Of a stretch of DNA of 64,000 bases, positions 55,959 through 64,000 are shown piece after piece. The translations under genes and the position numbers were made by a program. Every line of letters starts with the position of its first letter. Position 1 is the stretch's first letter. The notes under the pieces are model-generated. The model worked only from the letters and a program-made list of their open reading frames with translations. It had not been told where the DNA came from and searched no databases. Source of the stretch: Symsagittifera roscoffensis (taxonomy: Eukaryota > Xenacoelomorpha > Acoela > Convolutidae); contig NC_087062.1 in the NCBI RefSeq assembly GCF_963678635.1, positions 97,391,705 to 97,455,704 of the forward strand, written 5' to 3'.

Positions 55959-56314
55959 TCGCAATTTTCCTTTGAGCTGCCGTATACTTTGCACATCTTC
56001 ACCTGGTCCACATCTTCAATCTGGATATGTTTTGCTGGATCATTATCCAACATCAATCCACAAAAACTTCCTTCGGCACAGTACATGTGGGAGTCAGCTT
56101 TGATCATTGCCGCCTTGTAATGACAGATCGACTCGGATAACCCAGTGTAGTATATTGTCATAAGTTGCTTGCCGAATTGTTTCGGAACCGAAATGTCACA
56201 GTTGAACAAGTTTTGAAGACACTCGGATTCGAACTGTACTGCCTTAGCAACATCAGCATTGAAAGCAAACAAAAAAATCAGAAAATTCACCCATTTAAGA
56301 AAAATTTGAAACAT
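55959..56314 (-). CDS. signal peptide and Cys-rich first exon of the secreted lectin gene
   Basis: Minus-strand frame starting at ATG 56314-56312 with a signal peptide (MFQIFLKWVNFLIFLFAFNA), followed by about 95 residues with seven cysteines (ECLQNLFNCD, ESICHYKAAM, HMYCAEGSFCGLML, VKMCKVYGSSKENC). The exon ends with donor GTAGGT at 55958, phase 2, and joins the 55436 exon in frame. An upstream in-frame ATG at 56368 would bury the signal sequence, so the inner start is preferred. The Cys-rich domain is not one I can name. Predicted product: secreted Cys-rich/EGF/lectin protein. Confidence 0.7.
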
Positions 56315-56368
56315 TTCAGATTTATAATCAACTACTAGGAATATTTTACAGTTGGCTTTCGCAACCAT

Positions 56369-57999
56369 TAATAAATCACAACTTGCTCAACATTTGTCAA
56401 ATATTTTGCCAAATGGTCTGTATTTGGTACGTAGTCTAAAATCGAAGACTGGTTTCTCCATTTGGCAGATGTTATCCTATCCGGGGCGGCTTGTCAGTTT
56501 TTTTTTACCAGTGCAGGTGTTTATTCCAAACTTGTATCCGCTCTCATTTTCAGAGTTAAGAAATGAAAGCATTGAAATTGTTCAAAACATCTGCCTTCAA
56601 AAGTTTTATGGGATTTCTGTTTTTGCTGGTAGCTATCAAAAAGACTGCCAAATAGAACCAAACCACAAATTTTAATTCTGATGTGCATTTAATCTCTGAA
56701 ACTATTTTGCATTGTTTAAAAAACCAAGAAAACAATCTGACAAAAAGGTAAACACATAAGAAGAAACTAGGCATAGTCTCATCCTTCCTCTTTAAATTAT
56801 TAAAATTTTGCTCTTTCGTAATTGCTATGTCACCCGGAATGACCAAAATTGATAACCCTACAATTTCCTTATATGGAAAAACACTAATCAAACAATTTAC
56901 ATGTTTTTCATTTGTACAAAAAAAGTTAATGTAAAATCTATGATGATTATTTTTGCACACATGGAAATTGAGAGATCAGACTTTTCCATAAACCAAAAAT
57001 CATGTCCATACGTTTTTCAATATAATTTTTTTATTGTGTCCGTGACTGAAAACAAGTGACAAATCTCTGATTGTTCATTCAAACCCTTGAGGTTTGGAAG
57101 ATCTTGCTCGAAATATGCATTGATATCAGCCTAAAACTTTCTAAGTTGTCCACTCAGTATATCGAAAAAATGAGCTTTATAACATACGTTTTTTTAAGAT
57201 AGTGTTTATTCGAAATCTGTTTTTGGATCAGTATTGTTTTTGCCTAAGACATATAAAAAAAGTATGCAGCAAAGAAAAAAAAGATGTTCCAGTTCGTTTC
57301 AGACAAGCTGACTAGACAAACAAGATTTGATTATTACAAGTTTCGGTTTCTAGATTAATACAAGATTAATACAAGTTTCGGTTAAAAGTTATGGTATGGA
57401 GTTTTGGTATGCACTCGCAAAATATAATAATTGTATGCAAAAGAATAGAGAATTTGTTTGGATACAAATTTTGGTCTGCGCTTCAATTGTTCGAAAGAAA
57501 ATTTTAACCTATTTTTTTGCCAGAAAGAAGGCAAACTCAGAAAATTTTCAAATAAATTGTGATCGTTCTTCCTCAGGCACCTTTTTTTCTTTAACTAGCG
57601 TCCATTAAATTTAGATATTTAATGAAAAGGAATTTTACTAACAAGAGATTTGAACACAAGAAGTAGTTCAAACAAAAATTTTTTCTAAGAAAAAGAAATA
57701 ATCTAATGAAACTCATTGTAGTCGGTTAATGAATAATACCCAAAAAACATCTTGTGACCTGGACATGCAATCTCATGTTCCGATCTCATGTTCCGAGAAA
57801 ACCGTCAAATCGATAATTTAATTCTGAATAAACATTCCTCCAACTACAATTTAAATCATCACAACTTCAACTGTTTCAGATCCCACATACTCTCAATATC
57901 AAACTGCCAGGTACTTAATTAAATCAATCCAGGGTCGCAGACAGCACCGATGGCGCCAATAAACAAACTCAATTAACTCAAAAGTAGTCATCATATAAA
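56369..57999. other. region without recognised genes
   Basis: AT-rich sequence. The open frames at 56352-56675 (+) and 56556-56960 (-) overlap and show no family signature. A small direct duplication AGATTAATACAAG occurs near 57353-57376, and CAATCTCATGTTCCGA-like text repeats near 57769-57796. Confidence 0.5.
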
Positions 58000-58473
58000 A
58001 TGTTTATATACGACATTCCCCCAAGTTTACTAAGTTTAAATTCTAATTTAGAATTTTGCGAAACAGCAATTGGATTGAGTTTTAGACCTGCAGTCGACAC
58101 TCTCCTTGGGCCTAAAATTTTACAGTTTTACTTCCGAGTCTTAGTTCCGCCTTTTCCCGATCTCCGATGGCACGTCCGAACTCAGTTGGTATCCCGTTCT
58201 CTCACTCCTTTCCCTTTCTTTTGCCCCTCCTTGAAAATAATATCAATCATATTTCTACCACCACTTCATCGCCACTATATGCTTCCTGGAATTTTTTCGC
58301 GGACCCGTTTAATCCGAATTTTGCGAATCTTGGCTGAAATACGACACAAGCTTGATCAGCAGTTGATGACATTCCAGAGTCAAGCTGCAGCCAGGTCTGA
58401 GTTCAAAAGCCTCATGCAGGGCGACAAACAAGGTCTTAGAAAGAAGGTCTTTCGAGGCGAGTCAGATCGCTAG
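58000..58473 (+). CDS. unassigned open frame, 157 residues
   Basis: An uninterrupted frame with more GC than its surroundings. Its last third reads RIRILAEIRHKLD-like and TFQSQAAARSEFKSLMQGDK, which looks like ordinary charged protein; the first two thirds are hydrophobic and Pro-rich. No signal peptide or known domain. It could be a single-exon gene, a 3' exon or a transposon fragment. Length alone is weak evidence. Confidence 0.3.
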   Translation: MFIYDIPPSLLSLNSNLEFCETAIGLSFRPAVDTLLGPKILQFYFRVLVPPFPDLRWHVRTQLVSRSLTPFPFFCPSLKIISIIFLPPLHRHYMLPGIFSRTRLIRILRILAEIRHKLDQQLMTFQSQAAARSEFKSLMQGDKQGLRKKVFRGESDR

Positions 58474-59139
58474 GCAGTGGCTCGAGTTCAGTTTCATTTA
58501 CCTAAATCCTGTCATAATACGCTTGACTTTTGTGAACAGATTTCTTCTTCATACTTTATATTGTAACACAACGCGTTTTATTTGAAAAATTGGGTGAATA
58601 GGGTACAGGGGGTTGTAGAGTGGAGAAGAACCTTGGAATTTTGGGCTCGTTTCCAGTTTCCCACCCCTTCGTAAAGAGTCAAAATAGAAGTGTTCAAAAA
58701 ATGCTCATACGGCATTTTGCACGTTATAAGTGCTGTAAAAATTTGTTCACCTGTTCAAGCTGACACGCTTCAAGGCAGTTTTTAGCATGAAAATTCATTT
58801 TAAATAGACTTTCATATTTTGAATTTCAGAAATTATCAAAAGGGGGGGGGGGTAATTGGAAAAGAGCCAAATTTGGTTATCAAAAACTACTAACGTAGTG
58901 CTGGAAAGTTGGAAAATTCTCAACCCACTTTTTCGGTATTGCAGTTCAAATCAGTATCAGTATTAATTTAGTACCGTTTCCCAAAACTGCACCACTGCAT
59001 CAGATTCAACTACACTACTGCATCAGTACAGCGACTGTTTAAGGGGTAGGGCTATATTTTTTTCTGCTAGGCTGAGAGGTCTGTAGTTTTTATCGCAGGG
59101 TTAATTTTCAGAATGGGCTTTTTTTCCTTTCTCCCCACC
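58474..59139. other. intergenic, poly-G containing
   Basis: No gene. A G run near 58842-58852 followed by TAATTGGAAAAGAGCC belongs to the dispersed AAGAGCC-associated repeat. GCACCACTGCATCAG-like text is partly repeated near 58988-59030. Confidence 0.5.
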
Positions 59140-59536
59140 CAGGGGCGGATTTAGGGGGAGCGAGAAGGGGGTGTGAGTGTCAGGGTCCCCCTTTTGTACT
59201 ATTTTGAAATATCCATATTTGGTGACGGACCCTAAATCAATTTATAGTAATTTTGGGCGCCAATATATACTAATTTTGGGCGGAGAGCACGCGCCTAAAA
59301 AGCGCGAGTTTTTGTCAAAGTTTTCCAATAAGAGGCTAAAAACGCCTCTTTTTGCCTGTTTTCTCAAAATTTTGACTGCAACGCAAAACAGCCAAAACAA
59401 GGTCTCAACCAAAACAGGGTCTTTTACTGTTTGGGAGAGCTCGGAAAATCAATTTGGTCGAACAAAAAAAAATCGACAAAAATTTCGAAAAGTTTCTGAC
59501 AATCCACCCCTCCAGAAAATCCTAAATCCACCCCTG
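59140..59536 (+). mobile_element. hAT-type MITE, CAGGGGCGGA family, 397 bp
   Basis: Ends CAGGGGCGGATTTAGG and CCTAAATCCACCCCTG are inverted repeats. Flanking octamers TCCCCACC and CCCCCACC match at 7 of 8 positions. The interior aligns with the 22175 and 61278 copies (GGGCGCCAATATATACTAA, GAGAGCTCGGAAAATCA). Confidence 0.9.
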
Positions 59537-59775
59537 CCCCCACCTGCAAAATTTTACAAGGCCCTTTTCCTCCCCCCCCCCCCCAACCTCACACGAGCAT
59601 CAATTTTTTGGTGTAACGCGTGGTTTTACAAGGCAAGGTGTATTATGAAAACCAAACATGTTTGAAATGGCTTTATTAGTCCGTATGCCAATTTTCATAA
59701 CAATCGAATAACTTGAACAAATTTTTCATTTGCAAAATTTTGCAGGTGGGGGGGGGGGGGAAGAGCCAAATTGCC
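59537..59775 (-). repeat. MITE-like repeat adjoining the hAT-type MITE
   Basis: CCACCTGCAAAATTTT near 59540 and AAAATTTTGCAGGTGG near 59736-59752 are inverted termini. The interior, on the minus strand, resembles the 12668 and 60483 copies (ATGAAAATTGGCATACGGACTAATAA-like). C and G homopolymers flank it. Confidence 0.6.
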
Positions 59776-60482
59776 ATGCTAATTAATTACAAACCTATTT
59801 GATCTTCGTAATTAACTTTGTAAAACTCCTCTTGACCCTATAAACTTAATGCTATGTGAGGTAGCGGGAAGCCGCAGAATGAAAGCTAAATTTCAAAAAG
59901 ATATGCATCGCTTTTAGGCAGAACCATTGAAGACAATTTTTGTTGTGGTAATTCGCACAGATCTGAATGAATAATTCATTTTTTTTTTCAAATATAGGTT
60001 TTAAATGGCTCAAAAATGTGTATGTTTGACCTATGTTACGTTTTACATCCTGGAGCTGCATTGATCGGCTCGTGTTCGTACAGTAAATCCATGTGTCAGT
60101 AAATTGCCAGATCATTAAACCGATTTCGTAACAATTACATCAATTGCGGATTTTAAAATTTATAGAATGTACTTGTTTCCTAAGCTAGAAGATAAATTTC
60201 AAAACTACGGGGCCCATGGGAACAGTTAATTTCCATTCGATCAAGTTAACATCAACCCCCACCCCCCCCCCCCACCCCCATGAATTTTTGGTTTACTGAT
60301 CTAGTCCGTCTGTTTTTGGTTTACTGATACATCGACTTACTGATCTACCACCTGTCAACCAGAGGAACGTTTAAATCGCTTTTACAAATTAAAGTTCAGG
60401 TACGGAGGAAGGTGAAAAAGAAATATAACACCCGAAAATTCTCATTTTTTTTAAAAAAGCAAAATTGTGTGTTTTTTTGTCC

Positions 60483-60680
60483 AACAGTGGGCTCTCATTC
60501 CTTTTCCCCCGCCTGCAAATTTTTATAAATAAATTTACCGTTCACATTGTCCGATTGTCATGAAAATTGAAATGCAGACTGACTAGGCCTTGACAAACAT
60601 ATTTGGTCTTCATAATCAATCTTCTAAAACCACTCTCGTGAGGTGGAGGGGGGGGGGGGGGGGGGAGGAAAAAGAGCCAA
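60483..60680 (+). repeat. MITE-like repeat, GGGCTCT...AAGAGCC family
   Basis: Starts GGGCTCTCATTCC and ends in a long G run followed by GGAAAAAGAGCC. The core TTCACATTGTCCGATTGTCATG, with ATGCAGACTGACTAGGCC and CTTCATAATCAATC, matches 12668-12860 and 62905-63090. Confidence 0.7.
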
Positions 60681-60839
60681 AAATGTTGAACGTTTCAAAT
60701 ATCCGAATCTTATCTTCTCCTCCAGATGCAAATTTTTAGCATTATAAAGTGAGCTCTGGTTGAAATAAAAAAAGGTTCTAATTTTGCAATCTGCTGGCAA
60801 AAAATGGAATCAATTAACTAGCATTTTACTGTTTTTTTT

Positions 60840-61095
60840 TCAGTTGTAGTTTTTGGTATTTTCAAAAGCTCTTTTCCACCCCCCAAATATCAAATGGTGA
60901 TTTTTCTTGTGGTTTTACGTATGATTATGGCTAAACACGTGATGTTGCGATGTAAGTTACGAAGAACAAATCTGTTCGCAAGAATTAGTTTGTTTACCAT
61001 GTCAAATTCCATACATTATGACAGCGTTAAAATAGTTTTTCAAAACTAAAACTCAAATATGTGTGTGGAAGGGAGGGAGGGGGGGGGAAGAGCCT
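60840..61095 (+). repeat. dispersed repeat with AGCTCTTTTCC / GGAAGAGCC ends
   Basis: Contains GTGATGTTGCGATGTAAGTT, CGAAGAACAAATCTG and TTTACCATG...CATTATGACA, shared with 63180-63430 (GTGATGTTACGATGTAAG). It ends in GGGAGGG, a G run and AAGAGCC. Confidence 0.6.
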
Positions 61096-61277
61096 ATTTA
61101 AAGCATTGCAAAACTGAATCAGTCTCTTTTGGATAAAAATTACTAGGCAAAAGTCTGGGAAGTATTACAATTTTGCGTGGATGGTCGGGGGTTGAAATTT
61201 TTAGGACGACTACTTCGGTTTTTGGAGCTCTCATAAATGTTGTGCAAAAACCAGAATTTATCAAAACACTGCGCTTT

Positions 61278-61586
61278 CAGGGGCGCATTTAGGGGAGGAG
61301 CGGGGCGGGCGCCCTTCCTCTCAGGGATTCGATCTTCTGCCGACCCAAAGGATCCCCCCTTTGTGCTATTTGAGATATCCATTTTTGGCTGACGGACCGC
61401 CAATATTTACTAGTTTTGAAGTGCGCGCCAAAAAAAATGCAGTTTTCCAAAATGTGATTAAAAATGCCTTTTTAGTGCATCGGAGAGCTCAGAGAATCAT
61501 TTTCATCGACCTAAAAAAGGTCGACAAAATTTTCATAAATTGTTTGAAAATCCGCACCCCCCATCCTCGAGCTAGATCCGCCCCTG
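61278..61586 (+). mobile_element. hAT-type MITE, CAGGGGCGGA family, 309 bp
   Basis: Ends CAGGGGCGCATTTAGG and GCTAGATCCGCCCCTG. Flanking octamers TGCGCTTT and TACGCATT match at 6 of 8 positions. The interior contains GATATCCATTTTTGGC, CGCGCCAAAAAAAATGC and GAGAGCTCAGAGAATCA, as in the other copies. Confidence 0.88.
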
Positions 61587-61683
61587 TACGCATTGCAGGC
61601 AAATTTTAAAGAACAAATGGAGAGCAGTTTTAGTTTTATAGCGCTCACTTTTTTAACGTCGGAAGAAATGGGAGGAAAGAATT

Positions 61684-61689
61684 TTTATT
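61684..61689 (-). terminator. poly(A) signal AATAAA for the RGRSP gene
   Basis: Minus-strand AATAAA about 130 nt after the stop codon of the RGRSP-repeat gene. Confidence 0.45.
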
Positions 61690-61819
61690 TTTAACATAGC
61701 ACCAAACAAATTTAAGAAGTGTGTGTAAACTGGTTTCAAATATTTCAGAATTCTCTCTGAACCTGATGTTAATCGTGCTCGTTGGTCATTACAAATAATT
61801 TGGAAGTTTTGAGCTGTTT

Positions 61820-62167
61820 CTAACGACTACGCGGCCTCGCACTTGAATGCTGGCTCCTTGGACTTCTGCCGCGCGGCGAGCGTCCCCTTGGAGACCTCCC
61901 TCTCGGGGACCTCCCCCTCGGAGATCTGCCGCGGGGTGACCGACCTCGGGGGGATTTGCCTTTATTCGGAGGTGGCTTGTAATAGTGCTTGGGTCTGGGA
62001 GGCAGAGGGTTCTTCTTGGTCCAGTCTGGAATCGCGGGTTCGGTTGCCGGTACTATTTTGTTGCGGAAAGCCGGTGAGGGTATCTCGGCGCGTCCTCCCG
62101 ACGGTCCAGGGGTAGGCGAGGCTGAAGGGGATGGATTGGTGAAATCCGCTTTGTAAGTTGTCTCCAT
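61820..62167 (-). CDS. small basic protein with six RGRSP repeats
   Basis: 115 residues on the minus strand. The N-terminal half is Pro/Ser-rich (NPSPSASPTPGPSGGRAEIP, PRPKHYYKPPPNKGKSP). Then come six consecutive RGRSP units and a tail RSQHSSARPRSR. Each repeat uses different Arg and Ser codons (CGA, CGC, AGG, AGA; TCA, TCT, TCC, TCG, AGT), so the protein repeat is conserved while the DNA has diverged, which argues for selection and a real gene. SPRG/SPR-type repeats occur in nuclear basic and SR-like proteins; which applies is unknown. The ATG lies 12 nt after ATACAG, a 3' splice-like site at 62185-62180. AATAAA is at 61689-61684 on the minus strand. Local GC content is far above the flanks. 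Confidence 0.75.
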   Translation of the reverse strand: METTYKADFTNPSPSASPTPGPSGGRAEIPSPAFRNKIVPATEPAIPDWTKKNPLPPRPKHYYKPPPNKGKSPRGRSPRGRSPRGRSPRGRSPRGRSPRGRSPRSQHSSARPRSR

Positions 62168-62179
62168 TTTTCCTCAAAA

Positions 62180-62195
62180 CTGTATTAAAAGTTTA
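62180..62195 (-). promoter_or_regulatory. 3' splice-site-like sequence before the RGRSP gene ATG
   Basis: On the minus strand AAACTTTTAATACAG ends 12 nt before the ATG. It is the third gene in the window with this layout. Confidence 0.45.
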
Positions 62196-64000
62196 AGTAT
62201 TTAATTTGGTTGCAGTTAACTTAGTTGTCTTGGTTTAACACTGCTGATTGGTGTGTCTAGTCAAAGTATGATATTTCTAGATGAATTCTAAAATGTCACT
62301 ATCTTGCACGTGCGTCAAAATGTTATGCTGATGATCTCCATTAAACAGAATTTCAGTTTGATTGGTTCCAACTCTTTTTTCTCCTGTCACGTCAAATGAG
62401 CGCTGTGCTTTTAAGGGTTATCAGAGCCTGTTTCACTTTGGGGGCCAATGCTTCCATTCTCACCTGGTCTGCGGTTAACACAAAAACAAATGACACAAAA
62501 CCAATGACAACGTGAAATTAGAAAAAAGGCTTTTCTACACCCATGGTTTTTTCTACAACCTTTTTTCTTCTCGGCTTTTTTCTACACCCATTTTGATTTT
62601 TGGTGAAATTCGATGAATGAAAGTTTATTTAAAATAACGGTTGTTTTCCACTCCCCCACCTCTAATTTTCATTTCGAAAGTTGGGCTCTTTTTCATTCTC
62701 CACAGTTCGGGAAAAGGAAAAAGAGCGTTTTCATGGCCTAATTAGTCAACATGCTAATGTTTGTAACAATCTGAGCATGTGAACAACTTATGAAAACTCG
62801 CAAGTGGGTTGAAGGAAAAAATCCTAAGTTTGTCATGATGTGATGAAACTTGGTATGGTGAACGAATTAACAATTATAAACAGATTCGTTCATCATATTT
62901 CAAACTCTTCTTTTTTTTTCTCCCACCTGCAAATTTTTACAAAAAAAATTGCTCCCGACGTCCGATTGTTATGAAAATTGACTTGCAGACTAACTAAGCA
63001 CGAAAAGTTTATTTGGTCTTCATACTTAACCTTGTAAAACCACTAGTTAAACCATAAAAGTGATGATCATGCTAGGTGGGAAGCAAAAAAAGGCCTATCC
63101 TATATCGTAAAATCGTACGTTTAGCCATAATATCTCAAAAAACAACTATGAAAAAACAATTTTTAGAAAGGTTGGAAGAAATGGAAAAGAGTCAAAATTA
63201 CATTTGGATCTTTTCCGCTTCAGACTAGCATTTCAATTTTCCAATTAGTTGTCTTAGGAGTTATTATGGCAGAATGCGTGATGTTACGATGTAAGATTCG
63301 AAAATCAAATGTGCTTACAATAATTAAAATGTTCACCATGCAAAACTTCGATACATTATCACAAGGAAAAATAAATAATTCAAAACTGAAAGTTAAATAT
63401 AGGCGGAAACTGGAAAAGGGTCTGATTTTTGATAATCTAAACTATAATGAAACGTGTCAGCATAAAAAATTGGACAACAAATTGACAAAAAAACATCATG
63501 CAATTTGCTGTATAAGATAAAGAGCCCTATTTTCTACTGCACAGTTTGATATTTGATATTTGATATTTAATTTTGAAAAACTGTTTAAAAGCGGTCGTTA
63601 TCTAATAAAGTATCCAACAGAGGACGAATTAAATATTTTAAGCACATTGCCATTTATTGATTGACAATTAAGACGAAAATGATGATGTAGGCTATATCTC
63701 GCATTTTTATCGCAAAGGTGGACCGACCGTATGAGCAAAATGGTTGACAAAATAAGAACTTCTTAAGAGCTCATTTGAATATCGTAGCTATTCAAATTGC
63801 GCACAAAGATAGTCAGAGCGTTCCATGTAACTGCTCTACCGCAAAAAAATGGCCTCTTGTTAATTTCAGTAGGAGCATTGTGTAATAGGAGAGACTCATA
63901 ACAATAAATTTGTATAAAGATAACTTCAAAAATTTCAAAATCTTATGCAAAAAATTTCACAGCATAACTTTTTTCTTAAGCCGACATAAAAAAAAAATTG
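62196..64000. other. intergenic region with MITE-like repeats
   Basis: Holds degenerate copies of the GGGCTCTTTTTC family at about 62690-62830 and 62905-63090, and of the 60840 repeat at about 63180-63430. TGATATT-type units repeat near 63549-63568. The open frame 63266-63520 lies within the repeat and is not considered a gene. Confidence 0.55.

Noticed and set aside
61843-62115. Plus-strand frame opposite the RGRSP gene
   Set aside because: Arises from GC-rich repeats; the minus-strand frame has a sensible start, a repeat with diversified codons and a poly(A) signal.

Overview
This is animal nuclear DNA, AT-rich and full of transposable elements. Evidence for an animal source: a nicotinic-type Cys-loop receptor subunit split over at least six GT-AG exons, C-type lectin and EGF-like exons behind a signal peptide, an intronless tubulin cofactor E gene and an intronless SLC35G-like transporter. 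I cannot name the phylum from sequence alone. Several start codons lie only 10-17 nt after a 3' splice-site-like TTTCAG or ATACAG, which would fit 5'-UTR introns or spliced-leader trans-splicing; this is an inference.

Layout. 1-3566: no recognisable gene, probably upstream flank or a first intron. 3567-13280 (+): six exons of a divergent, non-alpha-like nicotinic receptor subunit, lacking its signal-peptide exon and apparently one small internal exon. Its introns carry a hAT-type MITE, a tRNA-like repeat, a tandem duplication and a long inverted repeat. 15223-16161 (+): ten-helix EamA/SLC35G-like transporter. 19376-19507: 22-bp minisatellite just upstream of tubulin-folding cofactor E (19620-21242, +). 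23843-24372 (-): the 3' end of a C-type lectin gene.

24541-54976 is a 30-kb block of mobile and duplicated DNA: a 2.3-kb tandem duplication whose two copies have different centres (one is a GGAAC/GTTCC array resembling heat-shock elements); two degenerate non-LTR retrotransposon copies (-), one split by a hAT element with a perfect 8-bp target duplication; and a Ty3/Gypsy-type element of almost 20 kb (gag, Asn/Ser/Arg-rich region, protease, RT, RNase H, integrase, then an envelope-position coding cassette present twice in tandem, a further ORF and a candidate 3' LTR). The Gypsy element is decayed by stops and frameshifts. Its + strand is strikingly A-rich and G-poor.

54977-64000: a secreted Cys-rich/EGF/C-type-lectin gene (-) immediately beside the LTR end, an unassigned ORF near 58.0-58.5 kb, a cluster of MITEs with G/C homopolymers, and a small GC-rich gene (61820-62167, -) encoding six RGRSP repeats.

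The host genes show no shared pathway; they look like ordinary neighbours separated by transposon expansion. The most unusual object is the very long Gypsy-type element with its duplicated envelope-position cassette.
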